Shown here: positions 33,317 through 41,830 of the stretch, one piece after another | How the letters are laid out: the number at the start of each line of letters is the position of its first letter | Position numbering within the stretch: the first letter of the stretch is position 1 | Source of the DNA: an uncultured Muribaculaceae bacterium | GTDB taxonomy: Bacteria; Bacteroidota; Bacteroidia; Bacteroidales; Muribaculaceae | Direction: 5' to 3' | Length of the DNA: 64,000 bases | Assembly: GCA_910588035.1 (NCBI GenBank) | Contig: CAJUPY010000006.1 | Coordinates: forward strand, 62,001-126,000 | Notes under the pieces: model-generated | Seen by the model: the letters and a program-made list of their open reading frames with translations, nothing else | Told to the model about the DNA's origin: nothing | Database searches by the model: none | Position numbers and translations under genes: made by a program

Positions 33317-34627
33317 TCATAAATTAACACGTTTTAACCAAATTATATATTCAATAGCGAGAATCAGTCCTCTTAACAAGAGATAAACAATGAATGCCAG
33401 CCATAGCGCATGGTTTCCCAACGAGGGGTAAAGTAAGTGGAGAATGACAAAAAAAGATGTCATCGCGATGGCCATTGATATCAGCATCGAGCGTGTCTGT
33501 GTAGCTCCAATAAAGATGCCGTCCCAGGCAAAGGCCGAAAAGCCGGCTACTGGAATTGTAACTGCCCACCACCTGAACTCACCGGCAGCGTCTGTGACTT
33601 CTCTGTTGTCGCTGAGCATGTTGAGGATTAATGTTCCTCCTGCGGCATAAAGAATGGTGAAAATCAAAGCGATCGCCGCAGCTATTTTGAACAGACTTTT
33701 GACTGTCGTGGTCAGCTTTTCTCTATCGCGGGCCCCGATATAGCGTCCGGCGAGAGCCTCTCCAGAAAAAGCAAATCCGTCCATGAAGTATGAGAACATG
33801 ACAAAAAACTGCATCAGAAGTGTGTTGACGGCCAGCATGACTGAGCCTTGACGGGCTCCGATTCGGGTAAACCAGACTGTCACGGTTATCAGGCATAGAG
33901 TGCGCAGGAAAATATCGACATTCACTGAGAAGAACCGTTTCAGTTCTGGTTTGGAAAGAATTGAATTTAGAGAAGTTCCTTTAAATGAGAACCTGTGCCG
34001 ACGAGTCATTATCAGACCTATGACGCAGCCTGTCAGTTGGGCGACAAGGGTGCCGGTGGCCACACCTTTGATTCCGCATTTTAAAATAAGAACAAGAACG
34101 AGGCTGACACAGATGTTGACGATATTGATGATGAACGAGATCCACATGGGGCTGCGCGAATCCTGCATTCCGATAAACCACCCGGTCAGCGAATAGGTCA
34201 TCAACACCGCGGGTGCTCCATAGACAAGTATGCTGAAATATTGTCTCACTAAATCAGATGTCATGGCGTCGGTCTGCATGAAGCGCAAAATCAGATCTAT
34301 GATCGGCAGCTGGAACAGTATTATGACACTGCTGCCGCAAAGCGAGAGAATCAGCGATAGTTGCAGAATGCGGTCGGTTTCTTTTTTATCTCTCTTGCCC
34401 CAAGCCTGCGCAGTCATGCCGCTTGACCCCATTCTGAGGAAGCCGAACAACCAATAGAGCATGTTGAAGACTGAGCCTCCTACGGCAATTGCGGCAATAT
34501 AAACCGCACTCCCCATGTGGCCTACGATAGCAGTGTCTACCAAAGCCAGAAGGGGAGTGGTTATGTTAGTGACGATAGACGGAATGCCTATTGCCAGAAT
34601 CTGTCGGTTTACAGGAGATAGTCTCAC
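33317..34627 (-). CDS. MATE-family efflux transporter
   Basis: 436 aa, twelve predicted helices in two six-helix halves. 'IPSIVTNITTPLLALVDTAIVGHMG' opens the first MatE domain and 'NVDIFLRTLCLITVTVWFT' the second. It belongs to the DinF-like branch judging from 'FLRMGSSGMTAQAWG'. These are Na+- or H+-coupled exporters of drugs or metabolites in the inner membrane; the substrate is unknown. ATG overlaps the OPT transporter stop by 4 bp, so the two are co-transcribed and it is the last gene of the argD-ssb-OPT-MATE string. Confidence 0.9.
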   Translation of the reverse strand: MRLSPVNRQILAIGIPSIVTNITTPLLALVDTAIVGHMGSAVYIAAIAVGGSVFNMLYWLFGFLRMGSSGMTAQAWGKRDKKETDRILQLSLILSLCGSSVIILFQLPIIDLILRFMQTDAMTSDLVRQYFSILVYGAPAVLMTYSLTGWFIGMQDSRSPMWISFIINIVNICVSLVLVLILKCGIKGVATGTLVAQLTGCVIGLIMTRRHRFSFKGTSLNSILSKPELKRFFSVNVDIFLRTLCLITVTVWFTRIGARQGSVMLAVNTLLMQFFVMFSYFMDGFAFSGEALAGRYIGARDREKLTTTVKSLFKIAAAIALIFTILYAAGGTLILNMLSDNREVTDAAGEFRWWAVTIPVAGFSAFAWDGIFIGATQTRSMLISMAIAMTSFFVILHLLYPSLGNHALWLAFIVYLLLRGLILAIEYIIWLKRVNL

Positions 34628-36603
34628 GCTTTTTTCCCGCGGCAGCTGTCCCAGACAAGATAGGCGATCAACAGAACGTAGGCGATGCAGCCATAGATCT
34701 GCAGGCTCACAGCATCGATACCGGCAACATATTCAAAACCGAAGAAACGGGTGAGAGCGGCAAAGACACCGAACAGGGCACCTCCTGCGATCAGTCCTGA
34801 TGAAATCAAGGTGCCGCGGTCACGACGTGCCTCACAGACGGCTTTGTCTTTCGATGACCGCTCGATGAACCACGCGATCGCTCCGCCGACCAGAAGCGGT
34901 GTGTTGAGGTGAAGCGGAATGAACATACCGAGGCAGAAAGCGAGTGCCGGGACACCGAGCCAGTTGAGAAGCAGTGCCAGAACGACACCTGTGAGATATA
35001 AAATCCATGGAGTCTCACCTCCCATCATCAGCGGTTCTATTACTTTGGCCATTGCATTGGCTTGCGGAGCAACAAGGGCATTCTCGCCAGTGAAGCCATA
35101 GACCTGGTTCAAGACAAGCATGACACCGCCGACTGTAGCAGCCGAGACCAATGTGCCGAGAAATTTCCACTGCTCCTGCTTCTTGGGTGTCGAACCGAGC
35201 CAGTAGCCTACTTTGAGGTCGGTCACGAAACCGCCGGCCATTGACAGTGCGGTGCACACGACACCGCCGATGACCATTGAGGCCACGATGCCAGAGACGC
35301 CGTTGAGACCGACTGCAACAAAGATTGCCGACGCCACAATCAGAGTCATCAGCGTCATGCCTGACACCGGATTCGAGCCGACAATGGCGATGGCATTGGC
35401 GGCGACAGTGGTGAACAGGAATGCTATCACGGCTACGACAACCCAGGCTACGACTGCCTGAATGAAGTTATGGATAACGCCGAAGTAGAAGAAGATGAAG
35501 ACGGCGACGAGTGCGATGCTTATGAAAAACACAATGTGCTTCATCGAAATGTCGGTCTGCCACCTTATTTGTTTGACATTGCCCGATCCTTTGAACTCGT
35601 TGCGTGCAAGCCCTACAGCCTGACGTATGATAGGCCATGACTTTATGATGCCGAGAACACCGGCCATAGCTATGCCGCCGATGCCGATCATGCGTGCGTA
35701 CTCGCTGAAGATCTCCTGTGGAGTCATTGCCACAAGTGTCTCATTGCCATATGTTCCGAGCAATGGAATGATGATCCACCAGACCAACAGAGAACCGGCG
35801 CAGATAATGAACGCATATTTCAGACCGATGATATAACCGAGTCCGAGCACGGCTGCCGACACATTGCAACTCAAAACGAGTCTTGTCTTGGCTGCTATGG
35901 CTTGTCCCCAGCCGGTTGCGTATGTCGTCACTGTGTCTGCCCAGAAACCGAAAGTCTCGACAACATAGTCATAGATACCGCCGATTAGCGATGCTGTCAG
36001 CAACGTCTTCGCCTGACCGTTGTCTTTGGTCGCCTGACTGCTTGCAAGTACCTGGGTTGTGGCAGTGGCTTCAGGGAAGGGATATTTGCCGTGCATGTCC
36101 TTGACGAAATATTTTCTGAAAGGAATGAAAAACAAAATGCCGAGTATACCACCAAACAGCGAGCTCAGGAAGACTTCAATGAAGTTTACCGTGATCTCAG
36201 GATATGTGGCCTGAAGAATGTAAAGTGCCGGAAGTGTGAATATCGCGCCGGCGACGATCACACCCGAACAAGCCCCGATTGATTGTATTATCACGTTTTG
36301 TCCAAGCGGGTTCTTGAGTTTGAGCGCGCCCGATACGCCGACGGCGATGATGGCGATCGGTATAGCCGCCTCAAATACCTGGCCTACCTTCAATCCGAGA
36401 TATGCGGCTGCGGCACTGAAGATGACTGCTAACAGAAGACCCATGCCCACTGAGTATGGAGTCACTTCGCGATAGTCGCGGGCCGGGTGCATCAGCGGAC
36501 GGTAGTTTTCGTCGTTGGCGAGTTCACGGAACGCGTTTTCTGGCAGTTCGACCGGATCGATGTCATTTTCGTTCAGGCCGGTTCCGATGTTGTCTTGTTT
36601 CAT
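34624..36603 (-). CDS. OPT-family oligopeptide transporter
   Basis: 659 aa from ATG 36603 (MKQDNIGTG); the frame stays open further upstream into ssb, but the upstream residues are an ssb shadow. About fifteen or sixteen membrane helices are visible. 'LGLKVGQVFEAAIPIAIIAVG' and 'IGACSGVIVAGAIFTLPALYIL' are typical early OPT segments, 'KYPFPEATATTQVL' is the conserved cytoplasmic loop, and 'SNPVSGMTLMTLI' follows. Bacterial OPT members import peptides or metal chelates; the substrate is unresolved. The gene starts 20 bp after the ssb stop and overlaps the MATE gene. Confidence 0.92.
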   Translation of the reverse strand: MKQDNIGTGLNENDIDPVELPENAFRELANDENYRPLMHPARDYREVTPYSVGMGLLLAVIFSAAAAYLGLKVGQVFEAAIPIAIIAVGVSGALKLKNPLGQNVIIQSIGACSGVIVAGAIFTLPALYILQATYPEITVNFIEVFLSSLFGGILGILFFIPFRKYFVKDMHGKYPFPEATATTQVLASSQATKDNGQAKTLLTASLIGGIYDYVVETFGFWADTVTTYATGWGQAIAAKTRLVLSCNVSAAVLGLGYIIGLKYAFIICAGSLLVWWIIIPLLGTYGNETLVAMTPQEIFSEYARMIGIGGIAMAGVLGIIKSWPIIRQAVGLARNEFKGSGNVKQIRWQTDISMKHIVFFISIALVAVFIFFYFGVIHNFIQAVVAWVVVAVIAFLFTTVAANAIAIVGSNPVSGMTLMTLIVASAIFVAVGLNGVSGIVASMVIGGVVCTALSMAGGFVTDLKVGYWLGSTPKKQEQWKFLGTLVSAATVGGVMLVLNQVYGFTGENALVAPQANAMAKVIEPLMMGGETPWILYLTGVVLALLLNWLGVPALAFCLGMFIPLHLNTPLLVGGAIAWFIERSSKDKAVCEARRDRGTLISSGLIAGGALFGVFAALTRFFGFEYVAGIDAVSLQIYGCIAYVLLIAYLVWDSCRGKKA

Positions 36604-36623
36604 TGCAAAAAAATGATTGGTGA

Positions 36624-36962
36624 TTATTTGTTTCCTCTGAGAATGATGTCGACAGAATCGACCCACACTTCTGTCACGCGATGTTTTATTGCGGCTTGAT
36701 CTTGCCATGTGCGTGTGCGGAGACGTCCTTCGACATAGAGCTTGGTGCCCTTGTTGATATATTGTTCGGCAAGTTCGGCATTGCGACCCCACATTACCAG
36801 AGTGTGCCATTCGACACGTTCCGGAATCACTGTGCCGTCGCTGCGGGTGACTGCAGGTTCGTTAGTCGCGAGAGAGACGTTTGCCACAGGTTTGCCGTCG
36901 ATGTAGCGCATCGACGGATCACTTCCGACATTGCCTACCAGAATCACGCGGTTAACCGACAT
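36624..36962 (-). CDS. ssb: Single-stranded DNA-binding protein, short tail-less form
   Basis: 112 aa. The OB-fold is complete: 'VNRVILVGNVGSDPSMRYI', 'VANVSLATNE', 'VEWHTLVMWGRNAELAEQYI' and 'GTKLYVEGRLRTRTWQDQ'. The protein ends in 'VDIILRGNK' right after the fold. It lacks the flexible linker and the acidic DDIPF-type tip that recruits RecO, PriA and Exo I to ordinary SSB. It may be a second SSB paralogue, since the cell presumably has a full-length one elsewhere. The start overlaps the argD 3' end by 11 bp. Confidence 0.9.
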   Translation of the reverse strand: MSVNRVILVGNVGSDPSMRYIDGKPVANVSLATNEPAVTRSDGTVIPERVEWHTLVMWGRNAELAEQYINKGTKLYVEGRLRTRTWQDQAAIKHRVTEVWVDSVDIILRGNK

Positions 36963-38094
36963 AACCCTCTTCGCTCAGTGCCTGTTTGAAACGGTTGATG
37001 AATTCGTCGGCTTCGTCTATGGTCAGACACAATGGCGGCAGAAGACGAATGACATTAGTGCCTGATGCTCCGGTGAAGACATGATGATCATGAATCAGGC
37101 GGCTGCGAAGTTCCTTGGCCGGTTTTTCCATTTCTATGCCGATCATCAGACCGCGGCCTCTGATCTCCTTCACTCCGGGAAGATCCTTGAGATTTTCCAT
37201 TAAATGGTTTCCGACTTTCTCGGCATTGGCAATCAGGTTTTCATCTTTCATGATGTCGAGAACGGCCATTGCAGCTGCACACCCTAAGTGGTTGCCGCCG
37301 AATGTTGTGCCGAGTTGTCCGTAGACCGGCTTGAACTGCGGAGCGATGAGCACTCCGCCCATTGGATAGCCGTTGGCAATACCTTTGGCGACAGTGATCA
37401 TGTCAGGTCTGATGCCGCTGTGCTGGTGGGCGAAGAAACGCCCCGAACGTCCATATCCGCTCTGTATTTCGTCAAGAATCAGAACAGTACCTGTTTTTTG
37501 TGTCTCCTCGCGTAGCATGCGCAGAAATTCATCGTCGGCAATCCTGATTCCACCGACCCCTTGAATGCCTTCAATGATTACAGCTGCCACATCGCCTTTG
37601 GAGAGACGTTCTCTGACCGCGTCAATGTCTCCAAGGGTAATGAACGAGACATTGCCGTTCTCGTTTACAGGAGCCTGTATCTTATGGTTGTCGGTGGCTT
37701 CAACAGCGGCAGAAGTGCGCCCGTGGAAAGCTTTGTCAAATGCGACTATGTGTTTGCGGCCAGTCGCGAATGATGCCAGTTTGATGGCATTTTCGTTGGC
37801 CTCCGCACCCGAATTTATCAGAAACAGCTGATAGTCATCGTAACCACACATTTCTCCGAGTTTGGCCGCGAGTTTCTGCTGTAGTGAATTGATCACAGAG
37901 TTGCTGTAGAAAAGAAGTTTTGAAGCTTGTTCGTTCAGTGCGGTGAGATAACGTGGGTGGCTGTGACCGACCGAGATGACAGCATGACCGCCATAGAGAT
38001 CAAGATATTCTGTATTTTCCGTGTCCCAGACATGACAGCCTCTGCCACGCTCGATTTCAATGTCAAATAATGGATATACGTCAAACAGGTTCAT
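36952..38094 (-). CDS. argD: Acetylornithine/succinylornithine-type aminotransferase (class III)
   Basis: 380 aa. Class-III PLP enzyme: 'DLYGGHAVISVGHSHPRYL', 'NSGAEANENAIKLA' (cofactor phosphate), 'FHGRTSAAVEAT', 'LILDEIQSGYGRSGRFFAH' (Asp holding the PLP ring nitrogen) and 'MITVAKGIANGYPMGGV' with the Schiff-base Lys. It is close to ArgD in length and motifs and converts N-acyl-glutamate semialdehyde to N-acyl-ornithine. The other arginine genes that often neighbour argD are absent here. It is the first gene of a minus-strand string with ssb, OPT and MATE genes. Confidence 0.85.
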   Translation of the reverse strand: MNLFDVYPLFDIEIERGRGCHVWDTENTEYLDLYGGHAVISVGHSHPRYLTALNEQASKLLFYSNSVINSLQQKLAAKLGEMCGYDDYQLFLINSGAEANENAIKLASFATGRKHIVAFDKAFHGRTSAAVEATDNHKIQAPVNENGNVSFITLGDIDAVRERLSKGDVAAVIIEGIQGVGGIRIADDEFLRMLREETQKTGTVLILDEIQSGYGRSGRFFAHQHSGIRPDMITVAKGIANGYPMGGVLIAPQFKPVYGQLGTTFGGNHLGCAAAMAVLDIMKDENLIANAEKVGNHLMENLKDLPGVKEIRGRGLMIGIEMEKPAKELRSRLIHDHHVFTGASGTNVIRLLPPLCLTIDEADEFINRFKQALSEEGYVG

Positions 38095-38120
38095 TTTTTT
38101 CTTATTTTGTAGTTTAACTG

Positions 38121-38128
38121 CAAAATTA
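38121..38128 (-). promoter_or_regulatory. -7 box of the argD-ssb-OPT-MATE promoter
   Basis: The minus strand reads TAATTTTG, 26 bp before the argD ATG, in an AT-rich divergent region. Confidence 0.55.
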
Positions 38129-38233
38129 ATCTTTTTTTTACAATGAATCTGTTACTTCGTATTCTTTTTCAAATTTTCATACTGCGGTTCTTTTAAATGT
38201 TTTTTTAATTATGGTTTTCCGATAAATATTGAC

Positions 38234-38241
38234 TATATTTG
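38234..38241 (+). promoter_or_regulatory. -7 box of the 38258 gene promoter
   Basis: TATATTTG matches TAnnTTTG; the ATG follows 16 bp later. Confidence 0.6.
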
Positions 38242-38257
38242 CAAAACACTCATAATT

Positions 38258-38656
38258 ATGGAATATACACCGGAAAACATAACACATCTTGGTCCTGACG
38301 ATATTTTCGTGTTCGGCAGTAATCTAATGGGAAGTCATTGCGGAGGAGCTGCACGTGTGGCTCTCAAGCGGTTTGGAGCAGTCATGGGTCAGGGTGTCGG
38401 AATACAAGGTCAGTCATACGCTATCCCGACTATGCAAGGCGGCGTGGAGACGATAAAACCCTATGTCGACGATTTTATTAAACTCGCACGCGAATGGGAT
38501 CAGAATACGTTCTATGTCACACGGATAGGCTGTGGAATAGCCGGCTTCACCGATGAAGAAATCGCGCCTCTCTTTGACGAGGCCTATGACCTATATAATG
38601 TTCGGTTGCCAAAATCATTTGCTGATATTATCGAGCGTGATAGAAAAAAACAGTGA
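38258..38656 (+). CDS. Macro-like, A1S_2505-type protein
   Basis: 132 aa, soluble. 'DIFVFGSNLMGSHCGGAA' followed by 'GAVMGQGVGIQGQSYAIPTM' and 'FYVTRIGCGIAGFTDEEIAPLF' is a pattern shared with small proteins annotated as phage-type A1S_2505-like and distantly macro-domain-like. The G-rich loops suggest nucleotide or ADP-ribose binding, but the function is not established. It starts a small plus-strand operon, being followed by the AlaX-like gene with a start overlapping or 2 bp after its stop. Confidence 0.75.
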   Translation: MEYTPENITHLGPDDIFVFGSNLMGSHCGGAARVALKRFGAVMGQGVGIQGQSYAIPTMQGGVETIKPYVDDFIKLAREWDQNTFYVTRIGCGIAGFTDEEIAPLFDEAYDLYNVRLPKSFADIIERDRKKQ

Positions 38657-38658
38657 CG

Positions 38659-39120
38659 ATGGAACCACAATTGATAAACGGACACAACAAGCAGGAGTAT
38701 CCGCCCATGCACTCGGCCGAACATCTTCTCAATGGAGAAATGGCACGGCGTTATGGTCAGGGCCGCGCGTTCAGCGCACATGTTGAGCGCAAGAAGACAA
38801 AACTCGACTATCATCTTCATCAGCAGCTGACTGAAGAAGAACTGAAGTCTCTTGAAGATTACATAAATGGAGTTGTCAGAGCCGATGTCGAGATAACCGA
38901 AGAGTATATTTCACAGGCCGAAGCTATGAAAAGTTTTGACATGAGTCGTCTTCCCGAAGAGGCTACAGACACGGTGAGGGTGGTGTCTATAGGTGATTAC
39001 GACAGATGCCTGTGTGCCGGAACTCATGTCAAGCGAACAGGTGAAATAGGGCACTTCCGCATAACCAGCAGCCGTTGGCAAGACGGTGTTCAGCGCATAG
39101 TTTTCAAATTAGGAGAATGA
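38659..39120 (+). CDS. AlaX-type alanyl-tRNA editing (second additional domain) protein
   Basis: 153 aa from ATG 38659; a GTG at 38653 overlapping the previous stop would add two residues. The metal motifs of the AlaRS editing domain are both present: 'HSAEH' (HxxxH) near residue 15 and 'CAGTHV' (CxxxH) near residue 115. There is no synthetase core, so it is a free-standing trans-editing factor that hydrolyses mischarged Ser- or Gly-tRNA(Ala). 'RGQGRAFSAHVERKKTK' and the final 'QRIVFKL' fit AlaX-S/M forms. Confidence 0.85.
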   Translation: MEPQLINGHNKQEYPPMHSAEHLLNGEMARRYGQGRAFSAHVERKKTKLDYHLHQQLTEEELKSLEDYINGVVRADVEITEEYISQAEAMKSFDMSRLPEEATDTVRVVSIGDYDRCLCAGTHVKRTGEIGHFRITSSRWQDGVQRIVFKLGE

Positions 39121-39142
39121 TACTGTTCCAGATCAAAGCGAA

Positions 39143-39775
39143 ATGAACTATATATTTGATTTTGACGGAACTTTGATGGATACGTCGGGAGTTATACTTT
39201 CCACCATTAAAGCGACTGTCAAGGAGATGAACCTGCCTGAAAAGACCGACGATGAGTGTCGTTCAATAATCGGAATCCGCACCGATGAGGCGGGTAAATA
39301 TCTTTATCCCGATCTTGATATTTCAAACCGTCGGTTTGCGGAGGTCTTCAGGTCGAATTACGATAGATTGAAGAAGAATGCCCATGAGAAAACTTTCCCC
39401 GGGGTTCTGGAGACTTTGACAAAGCTGCGCGAGGGCGGACATGGCCTTGCTATCGCGTCAAGCCGTCGTCTTGCTTCGCTCACAGATTATCTTGACGGCC
39501 TTGGCATTAAAGATTGGTTTAAACTTATTGTCGGAGCCGATAGCGTGAAAAAAGGCAAGCCTGATCCCGAACCTGTGTTGACAATTCTGACCGCTCTCGG
39601 ATGGAAAGCTGAAGATACCTTGGTGGTGGGTGATGCCGATGTCGATATTCTGATGGGCAATGCCGCAGGTTGCAATACTTGCGCCGTAACTTACGGAAAC
39701 GGATCTTTGAATACACTCAGGGCTGCCGGCCCGGACTACATGGTTGATTCTTTCAACAGCATAATAGGGTTATGA
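39143..39775 (+). CDS. HAD-superfamily hydrolase (phosphoglycolate phosphatase-like)
   Basis: 210 aa. Motif I 'FDFDGTLMDT' holds the nucleophile and acid Asp, motif II is 'AIASSRR', motif III Lys is in 'VKKGKPDPEPV', and motif IV is 'VVGDADVDILMG'. The helical cap between motif I and II is of the Gph/PGMB type (subclass IA). Likely substrates are small phosphate esters; the exact one cannot be told. It overlaps the next gene by 4 bp (ATGA). Confidence 0.88.
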   Translation: MNYIFDFDGTLMDTSGVILSTIKATVKEMNLPEKTDDECRSIIGIRTDEAGKYLYPDLDISNRRFAEVFRSNYDRLKKNAHEKTFPGVLETLTKLREGGHGLAIASSRRLASLTDYLDGLGIKDWFKLIVGADSVKKGKPDPEPVLTILTALGWKAEDTLVVGDADVDILMGNAAGCNTCAVTYGNGSLNTLRAAGPDYMVDSFNSIIGL

Positions 39776-40131
39776 ATATCGAGGACGTAAGAAATTATTG
39801 TTTGACAAAGCCACAGGCGACAGAAGATATGCCGTTCGGCCCTGATTATGTCGTTTATAGGATAGGAGGAAAGATATTCTGTTGTCTCGCGCTTGTCCGT
39901 GGCAATGTTGTTCAACTTAAATGGAATCCTGATGAATTTGACGAGATCGTAGAACGTCACTCATTCCTGCATCAGGCGTGGCACTGGCATAAGCGTCATA
40001 TGATTCAATTTGATTTTGATGATGCACCCGTTCATGATTCTCTTGTAATGAGCCTTATTGACCGCTCATATGACTATGTGAGAGGTAAGCTTCCGAAGAA
40101 AATAAAAGCGGAACTGGATGTATTGCCCTGA
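39772..40131 (+). CDS. MmcQ/YjbR family protein
   Basis: 119 aa. 'VRNYCLTKPQATEDMPFGPDY' and 'VYRIGGKIFCCLAL' are the conserved start, and 'HWHKRHMIQFDFDDAPVHDSLV' plus 'SYDYVRGKLPKKIK' the conserved end, of the MmcQ/YjbR (CyaY-like fold) family. A double-wing DNA-binding fold is known from structure, while the biological role is unclear. ATGA overlap with the HAD gene suggests coupling; it is the last gene of the plus-strand group and converges on the anti-sigma gene. Confidence 0.9.
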   Translation: MNIEDVRNYCLTKPQATEDMPFGPDYVVYRIGGKIFCCLALVRGNVVQLKWNPDEFDEIVERHSFLHQAWHWHKRHMIQFDFDDAPVHDSLVMSLIDRSYDYVRGKLPKKIKAELDVLP

Positions 40132-40150
40132 CTCTGAAAAACTGAAATAA

Positions 40151-40822
40151 CTATTTATCGTAGCCTGTATCACCGTCTTTGATTTCAGTGATCAGACGCT
40201 TGGCTGCATCTTGATATTTGCCCGTGATCTCGGCAAATTGCATCAGAACGGGCAGAACCTCAGAAATGCTGTCGTGTTTGATCATGCGGTTGATCTCGCA
40301 CCATTTTAATTCATATTCATTGATCTCAGATTGGAGATCATCTGACGGACCGGTGTATATTTCTGCCGATAGAGCTATCTCATGATCTTGAATGTTAGTG
40401 ACGGGGTCCCCCTTCATTTGGGTTCCATTAGGTTTTGATGTGGTGTGATTGGGTTTGACAGAAGTGGGTGAGTCGTAAAAAGCTGAATATGCAAGATCAT
40501 CACTTTTATCTGACGGTGTTATCAGAAAGAATCCGATGACAAGACATGCCGCGGCTGCAAATGAAGCGATTGACCATAGAACGTTTGCTTTTGTCATGAC
40601 ACCGGTGGGAACATTTTTTTTGCGTTGCGACTCCCACCGTGCAAAAGATTGTTGAGATCTGGCGACGGTTCCAAGTGGGCTGAGCAAGCGTCGGGTTTTG
40701 TCAACATCATCGCGCAAAGAAGAATCAGAGGCCATTTCAGCTTCGAAAATATGACGCATGTCATCATTCATCTGACCTTTGATATAGCGGTCTATTCTGT
40801 CTTGTCGGTTATCCATGATCAT
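40151..40822 (-). CDS. Putative membrane anti-sigma factor
   Basis: 223 aa. The N-terminus 'RQDRIDRYIKGQMNDDMRHIFEAEM' resembles the cytoplasmic anti-sigma segment found before a single membrane helix in Bacteroidetes anti-sigma factors. That helix is near residues 86-104 (WSIASFAAAACLVIGFFLI). The outer part is Ser/Thr/Asp-rich then helical. There is no HxxxCxxC zinc motif. It follows the sigma factor gene by 12 bp, the usual order for sigma/anti-sigma pairs. Start ATG at 40822 or 40816. The assignment rests on layout and position. Confidence 0.65.
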   Translation of the reverse strand: MIMDNRQDRIDRYIKGQMNDDMRHIFEAEMASDSSLRDDVDKTRRLLSPLGTVARSQQSFARWESQRKKNVPTGVMTKANVLWSIASFAAAACLVIGFFLITPSDKSDDLAYSAFYDSPTSVKPNHTTSKPNGTQMKGDPVTNIQDHEIALSAEIYTGPSDDLQSEINEYELKWCEINRMIKHDSISEVLPVLMQFAEITGKYQDAAKRLITEIKDGDTGYDK

Positions 40823-40834
40823 GTCAGGTTTTTA

Positions 40835-41479
40835 TTATGGTTTCAGTCCGGCTTTATTGAAAGCCTCGGTTACCATTGATTTCAAATTGGCGAGACATTT
40901 CGATTTTCTTGTTTTCAGACCGTTGTAGCTTGTGTTTTCAGGCCTTGATTGTAAAATCTCCTCAAGCGTTTTCCCTTCATGGTAAAACATAATCAGAATT
41001 TCAAGACAACTTTTGGGCAACCTCATCAGGCATTCGCCGACAATCATGTCTTTGGTGACCTCTGTGTCAGAGTCATAGATAGAGTCACTCTCATCGGGAA
41101 ATTGAACGCCAATGTCGTCTATGCCGATCATGCGGCCATGTTGGCGAATGAGCTCATAGTAATAGTTTTTTACGATTTTCATAAAGAATCCTTCAAGACT
41201 CTCTATTGCGGTTGTTCCACGGCGTGTGCGGGCATAGACAGTTGTTCCCATGCAAAAAATTCCGCCGTCCTCAATCTTCCGCCATAGAAGCGTCATTGAC
41301 ATCTGAAACAGATCGTCGCGGTCACTGTCTGTAATTCCGAGCCATTTTTTTGTCACGCGATCCATTTTTTCGCGGCAATGATCATACCACCTGAACTGTA
41401 CCGTCTCATCACATGTTTTGAACGCATTGATGACACAGGCATCGCTGAGGTCTGATTTTTTGTCGCGGCGGAACATCAA
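40835..41479 (-). CDS. RNA polymerase sigma factor, ECF-like
   Basis: 214 aa. Region 2 is visible as 'DDLFQMSMTLLWRKIEDG' and 'GFFMKIVKNYYYELIRQHGR', and region 4 as 'MRLPKSCLEILIMFYHEGKTLEEIL' with a recognition-helix segment 'YNGLKTRKSKCLANLKSMV'. An insertion between them ('TVYARTRRGTTAIES') is unusual. It is expected to direct RNA polymerase to a small regulon and to be held by the membrane protein encoded next. It lies 5 bp after the small 90-aa gene. Confidence 0.82.
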   Translation of the reverse strand: MMFRRDKKSDLSDACVINAFKTCDETVQFRWYDHCREKMDRVTKKWLGITDSDRDDLFQMSMTLLWRKIEDGGIFCMGTTVYARTRRGTTAIESLEGFFMKIVKNYYYELIRQHGRMIGIDDIGVQFPDESDSIYDSDTEVTKDMIVGECLMRLPKSCLEILIMFYHEGKTLEEILQSRPENTSYNGLKTRKSKCLANLKSMVTEAFNKAGLKP

Positions 41480-41484
41480 TGCTT

Positions 41485-41757
41485 TTAATTCAACGAGTTT
41501 CTTTTATCAAATTCAACGCTCCCGTTCGAGGCTTCTGAAACCCGAAAGAGAGCGTCGTTATCATGTCCGGCAATCATATTGTTTGCGATTTCATTCTCAA
41601 TCTTGCTGTAACTCCGGCTCATTTGTGCCAACAGCCATAGGTCGGTCGATGAAGAGACAGAGCCGATGACTGCCGCCATGTCAGCAGAAGAACAATGCCC
41701 TTCAAGATATTCAGCCAACAGATTGTCTGAAAGATTGGTGAATTGATTGCTTGTCAT
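41485..41757 (-). CDS. Small cytosolic protein between two sigma factor genes
   Basis: 90 aa from ATG 41757; a GTG at 41784 would give 99 aa. 'LSDNLLAEYLEGHCSSADMAAVIG' resembles the short N-terminal helical segment of Bacteroidetes anti-sigma factors ('...YL.G.cs..e'), but no membrane helix follows. The rest is polar and helical. I do not recognise a family. Its place between the two sigma genes suggests a soluble regulator of one of them (inference). Confidence 0.55.
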   Translation of the reverse strand: MTSNQFTNLSDNLLAEYLEGHCSSADMAAVIGSVSSSTDLWLLAQMSRSYSKIENEIANNMIAGHDNDALFRVSEASNGSVEFDKRNSLN

Positions 41758-41830
41758 AGTTTCATAATCAAAGTGGTTATACACTATTGAGCGGTAAAAT
41801 TACGAAAAACTATCAATACACCACTTTAAT

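Noticed and set aside
34624..36810. Longer OPT transporter start at 36810
   Set aside because: The extra 69 residues lie over ssb, are highly polar and Cys/Arg-rich and do not resemble OPT N-termini; ATG 36603 fits better.
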